Positions 7,948 to 15,702 of a stretch of 21,584 nt of DNA are shown one piece after another. Under the pieces are notes generated by a model that was given only the letters and a program-made list of their open reading frames with translations, was not told the origin of the DNA and searched no databases. The position numbers were made by a program, and so were the translations under genes. Each line of letters opens with the position of its first letter. Positions within the stretch are counted from its first letter, which is position 1. Source of the DNA: a virus; IMG/VR virus record IMGVR_UViG_3300046722_000164, positions 1 to 21,584 of that record; one strand, written 5' to 3'.

Positions 7948-10715
7948 GCGCTGCGAGCCTCCAGGGTCTGGATGCGTTGGGTCAGCTCCTTGATGGCGTT
8001 CACCAGGGCCGCGATGATCGGCGTGGTCTTGATGCCGAGTGATGGCGCGTCGCTGCCGATCCCGCCGGAGCCGTCGGGCAGTTCAAGGCCGATCGCTTCC
8101 ACCGCTTCGGGGATCACGTCGAGCACATCCTGCGCGATGAAACCGAGTTCAGGAGTCGGGGGGCGTTCGTCCGCCGCGCGGCGGTATCGCTCGAACATGA
8201 CCGGCAGCAGACGCAGGATTTCGGCCAGCCCGGTCTGCGCCGGGGCAAACGTGCGCTTGCTGCGCACATCCGAGAGATCGATGTATGCACCGTAACCGGC
8301 AACCGAACTGATGTTGTTGTAAAACAACCAGTCGCTGGGGCGCCAGACCGTGTGCAGGGTCGTGTTGGAATAATAACGCAACCAGCCCGATCCGTCCTCA
8401 GAGCAGGCAAGGGTGTAGTTCGGCAGGAAGTTCATGGCGCCGCCACTGCCGTAGGCGCCGATGTAGGTGTCGTTAGCGCCGGCGAACACGTGACCACGCG
8501 CGGCGACATCGCCGCCCACTGTCACGGTGAAGTTCGTCGTGGTGTTTTCGACAAAACGCCAGGCACCGTCAGCAGGGTTGCGTGCAAGGTAATAATTGTA
8601 ATCGCCGGCGACGTAGAACGTCCCGCTGTTGTTCATCACGGCATTGCAAGTCACCTGGCCGTTGCATGTGATCGCGCCATAACAGGCGACCTGACCGGGA
8701 ACCTCCAGGTTCTGGATGACGGTCCAGCCGGTGGACCGGATGATGGCGAGTGGCTGGTCAATGACGGTGCCGCCGTCATCGAACCGACCGATGGCGAAAT
8801 TGGAGCCGGCATTGCCGCCGGTTTCGGGGTTGGCATCACCGAGCAGGACCTGCCAGCGCGGGGAGTTGCCGGTGAAACCGTCTATTGTCGCGGCATGACC
8901 GGACGCACGCGAGAGGACGAGAGCCGCATCCTGGCCCGATGCGGCGGCCACGCCCAGTCCATTGGTCACGTTCAACGGACCGGAGAGATTGCCGCCCGAT
9001 AGCGGCAGATAAGCACCCAGCGAGGCCGTCACTTGGGCGGCGGTCTGGTATCCCGCAGGGTTGGACGCGGCATAGCGCGAGGTGTCACTCGGATGGACGT
9101 GATCGCCGTGCGCCCAGGCAATGGAGGTTCCCGGGGTTGCCACGCCATCCATGATCGGGGTGGTGGATGACGCCAGCGGAAGGGCGGCGGTCACCTGGGC
9201 GGCGGTCTGATATCCCGCCGGATTGGACGCCGCGTAACGAGACGTATCGATCGGATGGACGTGATCGCCGCGCGACCAGCGCGTGCTGGTGCCGGGGGCG
9301 CTGCTGCCGTTGATGAGCGGCAGGGTGGTGGACGCCAGAGGCACCGCGGCCGTAACAAACGCCGTGGTCGCAATGTTGGTGCTGCTGTCGCCGGCCCCGG
9401 GCGTGGTCGCCGTGGCCGCATGTAAGAGCGCCGTGCCGTTGACCACCAGGGTGCCGCCGATGATCTGCGATCCGGTGACCGTGAGGTCGCCGGTGATCGT
9501 GCCGCCGGTGGTCAGGAGACCGGAGGCGGCCGCCACGTCGGCGCTGGTGAGATGCACATCGCCTGAACGCGTGTTGAACGTAGATACACCGGCCACTGTC
9601 GTCGAGGGGGTCAGGATATCCACCTGCACCAGGCTGCCGGCGAGCAGCGGCGAGAGGAAGGTGACGGTGGACGTGGCGGCATTCAGGGTCCAGTCGCCGC
9701 TGCCAGGGTTGGGCGTGTCCGAAGGCAAGCGCACACCGTTGACGTAGATATCCACCAGTTCGGGGTTGGTAGATGAAATCGTATATACATGCCCGCCCAG
9801 GTCGGGCGTCGCGAGCGGGAAGACGGTCTGGTTGGCGGCTGCCCGGTAGAGAAGGCTCAGGAAGGTGGATTTTACCGGGGTCCAGAACGGCACCCACGCA
9901 GTTCCGTTCCAGAGATAAACCGTTTCGTTTGTGCTGTTGTAGTAGATCGCGCCGATAGGGATCGGATCACCGGTCGATGTCGAGGTTGGCGGCTCCGCCC
10001 AGACACCGAGATACAATTCCGACAACGCACCGAACGCACCGGCCGCCTTGTTTGCCCACCAGCGCGAGGACCAGTGGTCCCCGGTGACACCCATCACCGC
10101 GAGAATGTTCGGCGGAATGGTGTTCGGCATGTGCTCGGCCCATGCCTGCGTCACATCGGCATATGCCTGAGCCTCTGCCGCCGCCCCCGTGGCGTGGTTA
10201 TCGGCGTTGTCCGCGTCAGTTGCCGAAGTTGCCGCGGCGGTAGCCGACAGCCCTGCAGCGCGGGCGTTGTCTCCCGCGATGTTGGAGTTGTTCAGGGAGG
10301 TCCCCGCCGCATTCTGGGCCTGGGCGCTGTAAGTAGAGGCGTTGGCCGCAGAAGTATTCGCAAGTAAAGCGGACTGGCTGGCCGAAACCGCCGATGCTGC
10401 CGCCTGATCCACCAAAGGCTGCACTTCGGCCACCGCATCGGCACCGATTTCGTCGAACAAACCAGGCTGCAGATTGTTCTCGCCGATCACGCCGTCGCGG
10501 ATCGAGCCATCGGTATTAAGAGAGACCGACGCCCAATCGATGGTGTCGTCGATCGCATTATTCGCGCGATCGAATTCCGCATCTAGACGGTCTCCCGGCG
10601 GCGGGGACGTGGGGTTGTTGACTTGCCAATCAGTGAACGAAAACTGCCGCACGGGCGGCGCCGGCATGGGGGCCGAAAGCGAGCCCGTGGTTCGCGGCTT
10701 GACCGAGACCGACAT
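7944..10715 (-). CDS. Long tail fibre with C-terminal S74 intramolecular chaperone
   Basis: 923 residues; the first gene of the structural run, with AAAGGGAAG upstream of the ATG at 10715. The N-terminal part attaches to the tail (FTDWQVNNPTSPPPGDRLDAEFDRANNAIDD), followed by an Ala-rich coiled region (about 105-205) and repeated fibre motifs: STFNTRSGDVHLTSADV, and W..GDHVHP.DTSRYAASNPAGYQT in tandem. The HVH tripeptides resemble the HxH metal-binding repeats of long tail fibres. The C-terminal 109 residues are a peptidase S74 domain: DLSDVRSKRTF contains the predicted Ser815/Lys820 dyad at the same S+5 spacing as endosialidase chaperones, then LGFIAQDVLDVIPEAV and a terminal coiled coil (ALVNAIKELTQRIQTLEA). 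It should trimerise and cleave itself just before Ser815. The receptor is unknown. Confidence 0.92.
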   Translation of the reverse strand: MSVSVKPRTTGSLSAPMPAPPVRQFSFTDWQVNNPTSPPPGDRLDAEFDRANNAIDDTIDWASVSLNTDGSIRDGVIGENNLQPGLFDEIGADAVAEVQPLVDQAAASAVSASQSALLANTSAANASTYSAQAQNAAGTSLNNSNIAGDNARAAGLSATAAATSATDADNADNHATGAAAEAQAYADVTQAWAEHMPNTIPPNILAVMGVTGDHWSSRWWANKAAGAFGALSELYLGVWAEPPTSTSTGDPIPIGAIYYNSTNETVYLWNGTAWVPFWTPVKSTFLSLLYRAAANQTVFPLATPDLGGHVYTISSTNPELVDIYVNGVRLPSDTPNPGSGDWTLNAATSTVTFLSPLLAGSLVQVDILTPSTTVAGVSTFNTRSGDVHLTSADVAAASGLLTTGGTITGDLTVTGSQIIGGTLVVNGTALLHAATATTPGAGDSSTNIATTAFVTAAVPLASTTLPLINGSSAPGTSTRWSRGDHVHPIDTSRYAASNPAGYQTAAQVTAALPLASSTTPIMDGVATPGTSIAWAHGDHVHPSDTSRYAASNPAGYQTAAQVTASLGAYLPLSGGNLSGPLNVTNGLGVAAASGQDAALVLSRASGHAATIDGFTGNSPRWQVLLGDANPETGGNAGSNFAIGRFDDGGTVIDQPLAIIRSTGWTVIQNLEVPGQVACYGAITCNGQVTCNAVMNNSGTFYVAGDYNYYLARNPADGAWRFVENTTTNFTVTVGGDVAARGHVFAGANDTYIGAYGSGGAMNFLPNYTLACSEDGSGWLRYYSNTTLHTVWRPSDWLFYNNISSVAGYGAYIDLSDVRSKRTFAPAQTGLAEILRLLPVMFERYRRAADERPPTPELGFIAQDVLDVIPEAVEAIGLELPDGSGGIGSDAPSLGIKTTPIIAALVNAIKELTQRIQTLEARSA
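9022..9299 (-). repeat. 162-bp (54-aa) tandem repeat in the fibre gene
   Basis: The segments at about 9030-9137 and 9192-9299 are closely similar, 162 bases apart. Each encodes PGTS..W[SA][RH]GDHVHP[SI]DTSRYAASNPAGYQTAAQVTA. The HVH codons lie at 9093-9101 and 9255-9263. Confidence 0.85.
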
Positions 10716-10738
10716 GGGCTTTCTTCCCTTTGTGTCTT

Positions 10739-10775
10739 TTGTGACACTAGCAGGACACAGGACTGTGACACCAGC
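10739..10775 (-). promoter_or_regulatory. Repeated TGTGACAC operator-like motif
   Basis: Two direct copies of TGTGACAC[TC]AGC on the plus strand at 10740-10751 and 10764-10775, 24 bases apart and 24-60 bases before the fibre start. The 21 bases at 10739-10759 match 18 of 21 bases of a site upstream of the primase gene (18720-18740). The location upstream of two separate leftward genes suggests a shared regulator or phage promoter element. This is inferred from repetition only. Confidence 0.4.
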
Positions 10776-10842
10776 GCCACTTTGGCTCCCTCAGACCGTT
10801 TTTCTCTCGCAACGTGTGATCGGTAGCCTGTTACCGCTTAAA

Positions 10843-10861
10843 TCCTACTGGTTTAGTAGGA
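10843..10861. repeat. Perfect 7-bp inverted repeat
   Basis: TCCTACT at 10843-10849 and AGTAGGA at 10855-10861, with a 5-base GGTTT loop, in the leader of the structural run. It could be an operator or an RNA hairpin. No T-tract follows on either strand, so an intrinsic terminator is unlikely. Confidence 0.45.
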
Positions 10862-11064
10862 AACGATTGCTTTCGATAAGAGAACGAAAGGTGGGGAAAT
10901 GCGGAGATGGTATGAAAGGCCATGACAGGGCAACGCGCGCCGCGCGGGCAGGGGGGAGGGGGCGGATGCCCATGCCGGGGGACGGCGGGAGACCGCGCGG
11001 AGACCGGTCACCCTCCTATGCTCTCCCATGCTTAGGAGAGGGACACCCAAGCGATATCAACGGC

Positions 11065-11427
11065 TTAGGGCTTGTCCCCTGCGGGAGACACTGCGCAAAC
11101 CGTGCGCAAGCGGGCCAGCTCGCGTTCCAGCTCTGCCCTGGTGAGGAGGGAGACACGCCCTTCTGCGGCACGATCAACGGGCGCTTGCTGATGTCGCCCG
11201 ATGGTCCCAGCAATCTCCGCCAAGGTGCGCGCCGCGGACGCTTTGGCCGCTCCGGTAGCCCCTCGCGAGCGTAGTATTCGCTTCAATGCCGAAATGGCAT
11301 ATCCTGGATCCGACGCCCCCTCAACGTTCGGGGACCCAACGTCCCCCGATGGTCCCCCGATCGGCCTGGTGGACCTGGTGGGCCTGATCGACCTGGTGCG
11401 CCTGGTGGGCCTGGTGAGCTTGCTCAT
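11065..11427 (-). CDS. Small protein with Arg/Thr repeat head and helical tail
   Basis: 120 residues from the ATG at 11427, which overlaps the preceding stop as ATGA; a longer upstream start in the same frame would overlap that gene by over 100 bases and is not favoured. The head (about residues 2-23) is a short Arg/Thr/Pro repeat (TRPTRRTRSIRPTRSTRP) from a 9-bp DNA repeat. The rest is helical: GYAISALKRILRSRGATGAAKASAARTLAEIAGTIGRH, then LLTRAELERELARLR. The last part resembles small phage proteins sometimes placed with small terminase subunits, where an N-terminal DNA-binding part is followed by such helices. That is a tentative comparison, and the position far from terL does not help it. 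Confidence 0.6.
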   Translation of the reverse strand: MSKLTRPTRRTRSIRPTRSTRPIGGPSGDVGSPNVEGASDPGYAISALKRILRSRGATGAAKASAARTLAEIAGTIGRHQQAPVDRAAEGRVSLLTRAELERELARLRTVCAVSPAGDKP

Positions 11428-11864
11428 CGGTTGTCGCACCATGCTGCCAGGTTCCGCTTGACCCCGGTTTTGCCTATCACGATCGCCTGACGCCACGCTT
11501 GGGCGAACGCCAGGGGTTCGCGTTCGCGTGTCCCCCACATGAGCACGAGCCGGAGACGCATCGGGGACCGCACCGAGGTCGGGAGACCGGTCAGGTTGCG
11601 CCAGACATCGGTGGCCAGCAGATCCTCGGGGAGGAGCCCGAGCCGTTCCATGCCTTCCAATAGCTGACGCTCGGGGCGACCCGCGCGCGGTGGCATGGGA
11701 TAGCCCGGCCCGGCATGGCGCGTGCAGAACGGGGACGCTCGCCGTGCCGTCCTGTTACAGCGGATACACTTGCGCTGGTCTGCCCAGGGCACGCGTTTTT
11801 CTAGGTTCGCCAGCGATGCGGGCGACTGTGGCCGCCGCGACACTTGCCCAGTATTTTCGCTCAT
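11424..11864 (-). CDS. Small protein with zinc-knuckle-like Cys/His cluster
   Basis: 146 residues, first gene of a two-gene leftward pair. Cys33, Cys36, Cys47 and His50 form a C-x2-C-x10-C-x2-H pattern (KCIRCNRTARRASPFCTRH) that could bind zinc. A helical middle (ERQLLEGMERLGLLPEDLL) and basic C-terminus follow. The opening PQSPASLANLE is reminiscent of phage DNA-binding or packaging accessory proteins. The Shine-Dalgarno is weak (ACGGTTAAG). Its promoter should lie in the 100-base divergent gap shared with the rightward AAA+ gene. No family can be named. Confidence 0.6.
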   Translation of the reverse strand: MSENTGQVSRRPQSPASLANLEKRVPWADQRKCIRCNRTARRASPFCTRHAGPGYPMPPRAGRPERQLLEGMERLGLLPEDLLATDVWRNLTGLPTSVRSPMRLRLVLMWGTREREPLAFAQAWRQAIVIGKTGVKRNLAAWCDNR

Positions 11865-11964
11865 CTTAACCGTTGCACCCTTGACAAGTTTAGTTGTGTC
11901 CCTCTTGTTGGCTTCGCCAACTCGGCAACACCCACTCTACACCACACGACAAGGACAACACCAC
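11865..11964 (+). promoter_or_regulatory. Divergent promoter region of the AAA+/VWA unit
   Basis: A 100-base gap between divergent genes. On the plus strand TTGACA at 11881-11886 is a perfect -35, but the -10 at 17-base spacing (CTTGTT, 11904-11909) is poor, so an activator may be needed. A perfect 6-bp inverted repeat, GTTGGC-TTC-GCCAAC (11907-11921), overlaps the predicted -10/start region and could be an operator or a 5' leader hairpin. A good Shine-Dalgarno (AAGGA, 11951-11955) precedes the ATG at 11965. Confidence 0.45.
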
Positions 11965-13434
11965 ATGACACCCAGAGCGTTCGGACGCGCGGCCTTGCGC
12001 CACGCTATCCGCAATCATCCTGACATGCTTTCCGCCTTTCCGCAGGGTTCGCGGGCGGTCGGAAGCCTTACCATCAAAGAACTATTGGCGCTGGCCAGCA
12101 AACTAGGGCTTGACGGCGCCACCATCCTAAACACCGCGCGCAAGGCCCATGCTGAAACGCTAGGCGTTGCCAGTGCGGCGGACGAGCCCGAGGGGGACGA
12201 GCCCGCAGACGAGCCCGAGGGCGAGGGAACCGAGATTGACCCCATAGACGCCGAAGTTGCCGCTATTCGCGATGACATAACCCGGAACGGTTTCGGCGCT
12301 TTGGACGAGCGTTTGCGTGAACTGGTGCGCGAGGCTCGCAAGCCGGCTGTTGAGGTTCCGGTTGTAGCGGCTGTCACCCATGGGATTGTGCAGTCTCGCC
12401 CCACCGGTAAGACCGTGACCTGGGGCGCTGCCTTTGGCGTGACCGGTGCGAACGCGAACAAGACCGCCCAGCTGTGGGACGGTGCGCACCCTGACACGCC
12501 CAAGGTCGACCCGCTTTACGTGTTTCCCGAGCGCGAGACCGTCATTGCCCTGACGCAAATTGCACGGGGTCGCAACGTCTACACGTTCGGTCCGGCGGGA
12601 ACTGGCAAAACGGACTTCGTCGAACAACTCGCAGCAAGGCTGGGGCGCCCGTATGCGTTGATCTCATGCGACGCATCAACGGACGGTCCAACACTTGTGG
12701 GGATGACCGTGCCCGAGGGGGACAAAGTCGGTTGGCAAGATGGCCAGTTGACGCGTGCCATTCAGACCGCAGGCTGCATCCTATGCATTGACGAACCATC
12801 CTTGGCGCGGCCAGGGGCGCTATTCGTTTTGCAGAATGTTCTCGCAAAGCGCGTTCTGTGGTTAGGCGAACGCGAGGGACGCCGCATCAACGTCGCCCCT
12901 GGTGTCGTATTCCTGACAACCGATAACACCAATGGACTGGGAGGGGGTGCACGCCGCGGATACACCGACACAAACCGGTTAAATATGGCTTACCTTGACC
13001 GCTTTGGCGCGCGAATTGACTTCCACTTTCTGCCGGAAATGCAGGAAATATCCGTTGTCTGCTCCCGCGTATCAGGGTGCACGCCAGCCCTCGCCGAGTT
13101 GCTGGTGAAGGCTGCCACGCTGACGCGTGCCGCAGCTGACGCCGAACAAATCACCGCGGGGATAGGACTGCGGCGCTTGTTCGCCTGGGCAGAATTGTTG
13201 ACGGACGGGATCAACCCGGACGACGCATTCCTTGTGTCCATCCTCAACGCCACACCCGATCAGGACAAGGAAACAATCCGCCAGCAATGCTCGCTCGCAA
13301 TCGACGCGTCGACCGTTGCGCGTGCACTCGCCATGCATGGGCAGACCAACACGCGCCAGGGCGTTGACCCGAGCGTATCCAATCCCACTGAAGCCGGGCG
13401 CCGTGCGGCGGCTGACTTTCGCCTCGCCAACTAA
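11965..13434 (+). CDS. MoxR/CobS-like AAA+ ATPase
   Basis: 489 residues from the ATG at 11965, chosen because AAGGA lies 9 bases upstream and earlier in-frame starts fall in the divergent promoter or gene. Residues 1-140 are a non-ATPase extension with an acidic EPEGDEPADEPEGEG stretch, possibly a partner-docking or flexible arm. The AAA+ core follows: Walker A GPAGTGKT (209-216), substrate-pore region STDGPTLVGMTVPE, Walker B CILCIDEPS (D276, E277), sensor 1 LTTDNTNG and LDRFG, the usual arginine-finger context. This is the class of MoxR and of the cobaltochelatase ATPase CobS, which work with a VWA partner to remodel a protein. Here the partner is the next gene, 14 bases downstream. No magnesium- or cobalt-chelatase large subunit is present, so a cobalamin role is unlikely. 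Confidence 0.9.
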   Translation: MTPRAFGRAALRHAIRNHPDMLSAFPQGSRAVGSLTIKELLALASKLGLDGATILNTARKAHAETLGVASAADEPEGDEPADEPEGEGTEIDPIDAEVAAIRDDITRNGFGALDERLRELVREARKPAVEVPVVAAVTHGIVQSRPTGKTVTWGAAFGVTGANANKTAQLWDGAHPDTPKVDPLYVFPERETVIALTQIARGRNVYTFGPAGTGKTDFVEQLAARLGRPYALISCDASTDGPTLVGMTVPEGDKVGWQDGQLTRAIQTAGCILCIDEPSLARPGALFVLQNVLAKRVLWLGEREGRRINVAPGVVFLTTDNTNGLGGGARRGYTDTNRLNMAYLDRFGARIDFHFLPEMQEISVVCSRVSGCTPALAELLVKAATLTRAAADAEQITAGIGLRRLFAWAELLTDGINPDDAFLVSILNATPDQDKETIRQQCSLAIDASTVARALAMHGQTNTRQGVDPSVSNPTEAGRRAAADFRLAN

Positions 13435-13448
13435 GGGAAACACCACAA

Positions 13449-15437
13449 ATGCCGATGTATCGTGAAATCGTGGCCGCGGCGGGAGACACCGCAACCGCCA
13501 TTCTAAGACAACGCACCCGACAGATGCACCAAGTCATCGTCACCACCAACGGCGGGAGCACGGCTAGCGTGAATTGGGGGCATAACGTAGCAGTCACCTT
13601 GAACCTCCCCACCCTGCCCGCCGATACCATGCTGACGCGTGCCGAAGCTGACCGCATCGTCGGTTATATCGCCCATGAATGTTGTCATGTCATGCACACA
13701 GACTGGAACGCATGGATGCGCGCCGTTCACGCGAGTGCCGAGGTCAAACATCTGACGAATTGTCTTGAGGATGTAAGGATCGAGCGCGCGGAAATCGAAG
13801 CCGGGCACTACCCAGCTTTGCGCGGGTTGCTGGGTTCACTAGTGACCCAGAAACACGCCGAAGCCCTAGCCAAGGCGAAGGCCCAGAGTGTGACCATTGG
13901 GACCGAGCGTGCCCACTTCCCGTATGTGTGCGCCGTGCTGGGACGGCTCGGGAATGGCTACAGCATCCCCACAGCCCATGCCTTGGAGCGCGACCTATCC
14001 CCCGCGGTGCGGCGGCTGGTGACCTATGCCTTGCGCAAACTGCCAGGGTGCCAGAACACCGAAGCCGTGCGGCGGCTGGCCATACGGTTGTGCGAGATGG
14101 CGCACAAGGAACGCCAGGAAGCCCAGCAGAAGCCCCAGGAGCCCCAGCAGGGCCAGGGCGAACGCCAGAAGGCCCAGGAGGGCCAGGGCGAACCCCAGGA
14201 GGCCCAGGAGGGCGAGGGCGAGCCCCATGAGGCCCAGAAGGCCCAGGAGGGCGAGGGCGAGCCCCAGGACGCCCAGGAGGGCGAGGGCGGGCCCCAGGAC
14301 GCCCAGGAGGGCGAGGGCGAGGGCGAGGGCGAGCCCCAGGAGGCCCAGGAGGGCCAGGAGGGCCAAGGCACGCCCCAGGAGGCCCAGGAGGGCCAGGAGG
14401 GCCAAGGCACGCCCCAGGAGGCCCAGGAGGGCCAGAGCGAGGCCATAGGTGACCAGCCGGGCGCTGGTAGCGACCAAAGCACGGGCGGGGCACCCGAGCC
14501 CGAGCCCGAGCCCGAGGGCGAGCCTATCGACCCTGACACCATGCAGGACATGGTCCGCGCGCTGGCCGAACGAAACGGGATTGAGGACCCGGACGGCCCG
14601 CGCGAGCATTATTCCCACCTGTTGCCGCTATGCCGTGTCGTGCAGGTGCGAGTTCAACGCTTTCCCGCCGACATGAATACCCATGCCGTGCAGACGCTCA
14701 ATAGCGCCATGCCCCGATGCGGCCTGTTGCATGGGCAGGTCGCGCGGATGCTGGTGGCGGATGAGCAATCCCGCCGCACCAATCACGAGACCAGCGGACG
14801 GCTAGACCGTCGCGCGCTGGTGCGGATGCGGACGGGTGCGCCCGACGTTTACGCCCATCGCGAGAACACCCCTGCCGTGCTGACCGCGCTGGTGTTGCTG
14901 GTAGACCAGTCATCCAGCATGGACATGGGCGAGCGTATGCCAATGACCCGGCTGGCCACATGGGCGCTGGTGAAGGCCGCAGAAGATGCGGGCGCCAAGG
15001 TGGCGGTTGTCGGTTTCACTTCGCCGAGTGGCGCTGGCTATGACGAGTGCGACCTACGCACCATGAAGGACTGGGACACCCCGGCACGCGATGCCGCCGC
15101 GCGCATCGCCACCATGGGAACCTTCATGGGCACGCCCCTCGCTCCTGCCATCATCACGGGGGCGGAGATGACCCGGGAGGTTGCGCACTGCACCCGCCGC
15201 ATCGTCATGGCGCTGACCGATGGCCAGTGCAATTTCAGGGCGGAAGCCGTGACCAGCGCCTGCCGCATCGCCGCCAGTATGGGGGTTGAAGCCGTCGGCA
15301 TCGGCATGAACTGCGAGAAGGTTATCAAGGCCTTCCCCGATGGCTACAGCGTGAATATCGAAGATATGAACCAGCTTGCCGCAACCGGCCTGGGGACCCT
15401 GGTGCGGATGCTGGAGGACGCCGACCGCGGGCGCTAG
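13449..15437 (+). CDS. CobT-like VWA protein with HExxH motif and repeat linker
   Basis: 662 residues; AAGGGAAA precedes the ATG at 13449. Three parts are visible. Residues 1-220 are a zincin-like domain with HECCH (76-80) and NCLEDVRIE (104-112), the HExxH...E arrangement of metallopeptidase-like N-termini found in some VWA proteins. Residues about 221-360 are a low-complexity linker of QEAQEGEGEP-type repeats, strongly acidic. Residues about 375-662 hold a VWA domain whose MIDAS is complete: DQSSS (D486, S488, S490), T562 in MGTPLAP and TD at 590-591. VWA domains of this class dock onto a hexameric MoxR/CobS-type ATPase, here the preceding gene. Whether the HExxH site is catalytic or structural cannot be told from sequence. 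Confidence 0.9.
   Translation: MPMYREIVAAAGDTATAILRQRTRQMHQVIVTTNGGSTASVNWGHNVAVTLNLPTLPADTMLTRAEADRIVGYIAHECCHVMHTDWNAWMRAVHASAEVKHLTNCLEDVRIERAEIEAGHYPALRGLLGSLVTQKHAEALAKAKAQSVTIGTERAHFPYVCAVLGRLGNGYSIPTAHALERDLSPAVRRLVTYALRKLPGCQNTEAVRRLAIRLCEMAHKERQEAQQKPQEPQQGQGERQKAQEGQGEPQEAQEGEGEPHEAQKAQEGEGEPQDAQEGEGGPQDAQEGEGEGEGEPQEAQEGQEGQGTPQEAQEGQEGQGTPQEAQEGQSEAIGDQPGAGSDQSTGGAPEPEPEPEGEPIDPDTMQDMVRALAERNGIEDPDGPREHYSHLLPLCRVVQVRVQRFPADMNTHAVQTLNSAMPRCGLLHGQVARMLVADEQSRRTNHETSGRLDRRALVRMRTGAPDVYAHRENTPAVLTALVLLVDQSSSMDMGERMPMTRLATWALVKAAEDAGAKVAVVGFTSPSGAGYDECDLRTMKDWDTPARDAAARIATMGTFMGTPLAPAIITGAEMTREVAHCTRRIVMALTDGQCNFRAEAVTSACRIAASMGVEAVGIGMNCEKVIKAFPDGYSVNIEDMNQLAATGLGTLVRMLEDADRGR
14341..14440 (+). 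repeat. 39-bp tandem repeat in the VWA linker
   Basis: Identical 39-base units occupy 14341-14379 and 14380-14418, followed by a partial third. Each encodes the 13-residue unit EAQEGQEGQGTPQ in rotated phase. Less regular 6-18-base repeats of the same type extend from about 14105 to 14525. The antisense strand translates to Leu/Ala- or Pro-rich low-complexity strings that are not genes. Confidence 0.85.
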
Positions 15438-15476
15438 AGCCCGCGGACTAATCCCGGGGGCGATGGCGTCCCCGGG
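15425..15476 (+). other. Two tandem hairpins after the VWA stop
   Basis: The first is a perfect 8-bp stem, CCGCGGGC (15425-15432) with GCCCGCGG (15439-15446), and its 6-base loop contains the VWA stop codon. The second is a perfect 7-bp stem, CCCGGGG (15453-15459) with CCCCGGG (15470-15476). No T-tract follows, so these are more likely mRNA-stabilising, attenuating or pause structures between the VWA gene and the small genes than intrinsic terminators. Confidence 0.5.
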
Positions 15477-15504
15477 CACTCACCACCCACGGAGCACCAC
15501 CACC

Positions 15505-15702
15505 ATGACCCCGATCAATCAGTCACGCCACCTGCAATTCCCCTGGAACCGCAAGGGTGCCGCGCGGGAGCACGTCCAAGACTTCCTCGCCCTGGCGGAA
15601 TACCAGACCACCAACATGCCGCAAGACCAGCGTGCCGGCGCACGCGTGACCCTGGCATGGCTTCGCCGGCTGGTGGACATGCAGAAGGACCATCTGCCGT
15701 GA
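15505..15702 (+). CDS. Small unknown protein (65 aa)
   Basis: 65 residues from the ATG at 15505. The sequence is helical and mildly basic (QFPWNRKGAAREHVQDFLALAEYQ, then QRAGARVTLAWLRRLVDMQ), without cysteines or membrane segments. It follows the VWA gene after two hairpins and overlaps the next gene by four bases (GTGA), so it appears to belong to the same rightward unit. GGAG lies 10 bases upstream. No family is recognised. It could be a small accessory or adaptor of the AAA+/VWA pair, but nothing in its sequence shows this. Confidence 0.6.
   Translation: MTPINQSRHLQFPWNRKGAAREHVQDFLALAEYQTTNMPQDQRAGARVTLAWLRRLVDMQKDHLP

Larger units (their letters stand above)
10716..11064. other. Non-coding region upstream of the structural run
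   Basis: About 350 bases with no convincing gene on either strand. It follows the end of the leftward gene at 11065 and precedes the fibre gene, so it probably holds the leader and/or promoter of the structural run. Visible elements are the TGTGACAC motifs near 10739-10775, an inverted repeat at 10843-10861, a smaller one at 10821-10836 (CGGTA/TACCG), and a weak hairpin at 11021-11040 (CTCTCC/GGAGAG) that could end the upstream transcript. I could not pick a clear -35/-10 pair. Confidence 0.5.

Noticed and set aside
10474-11274. Rightward 266-residue frame across the fibre leader
   Set aside because: It runs antisense to the fibre N-terminus, through the non-coding leader and antisense to another gene, with no domain and no ribosome-binding site.
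13744-14618. Leftward Pro- or Leu/Ala-rich frames opposite the VWA linker
   Set aside because: They are mirror translations of the repeat linker; collagen-like and transmembrane-like appearance is an artefact of the DNA repeat.
11965-15437. Cobalamin (cobaltochelatase) biosynthesis operon
   Set aside because: The ATPase and VWA proteins resemble CobS/CobT only by general class. There is no large catalytic subunit or other cobalamin gene, and the setting is a phage.
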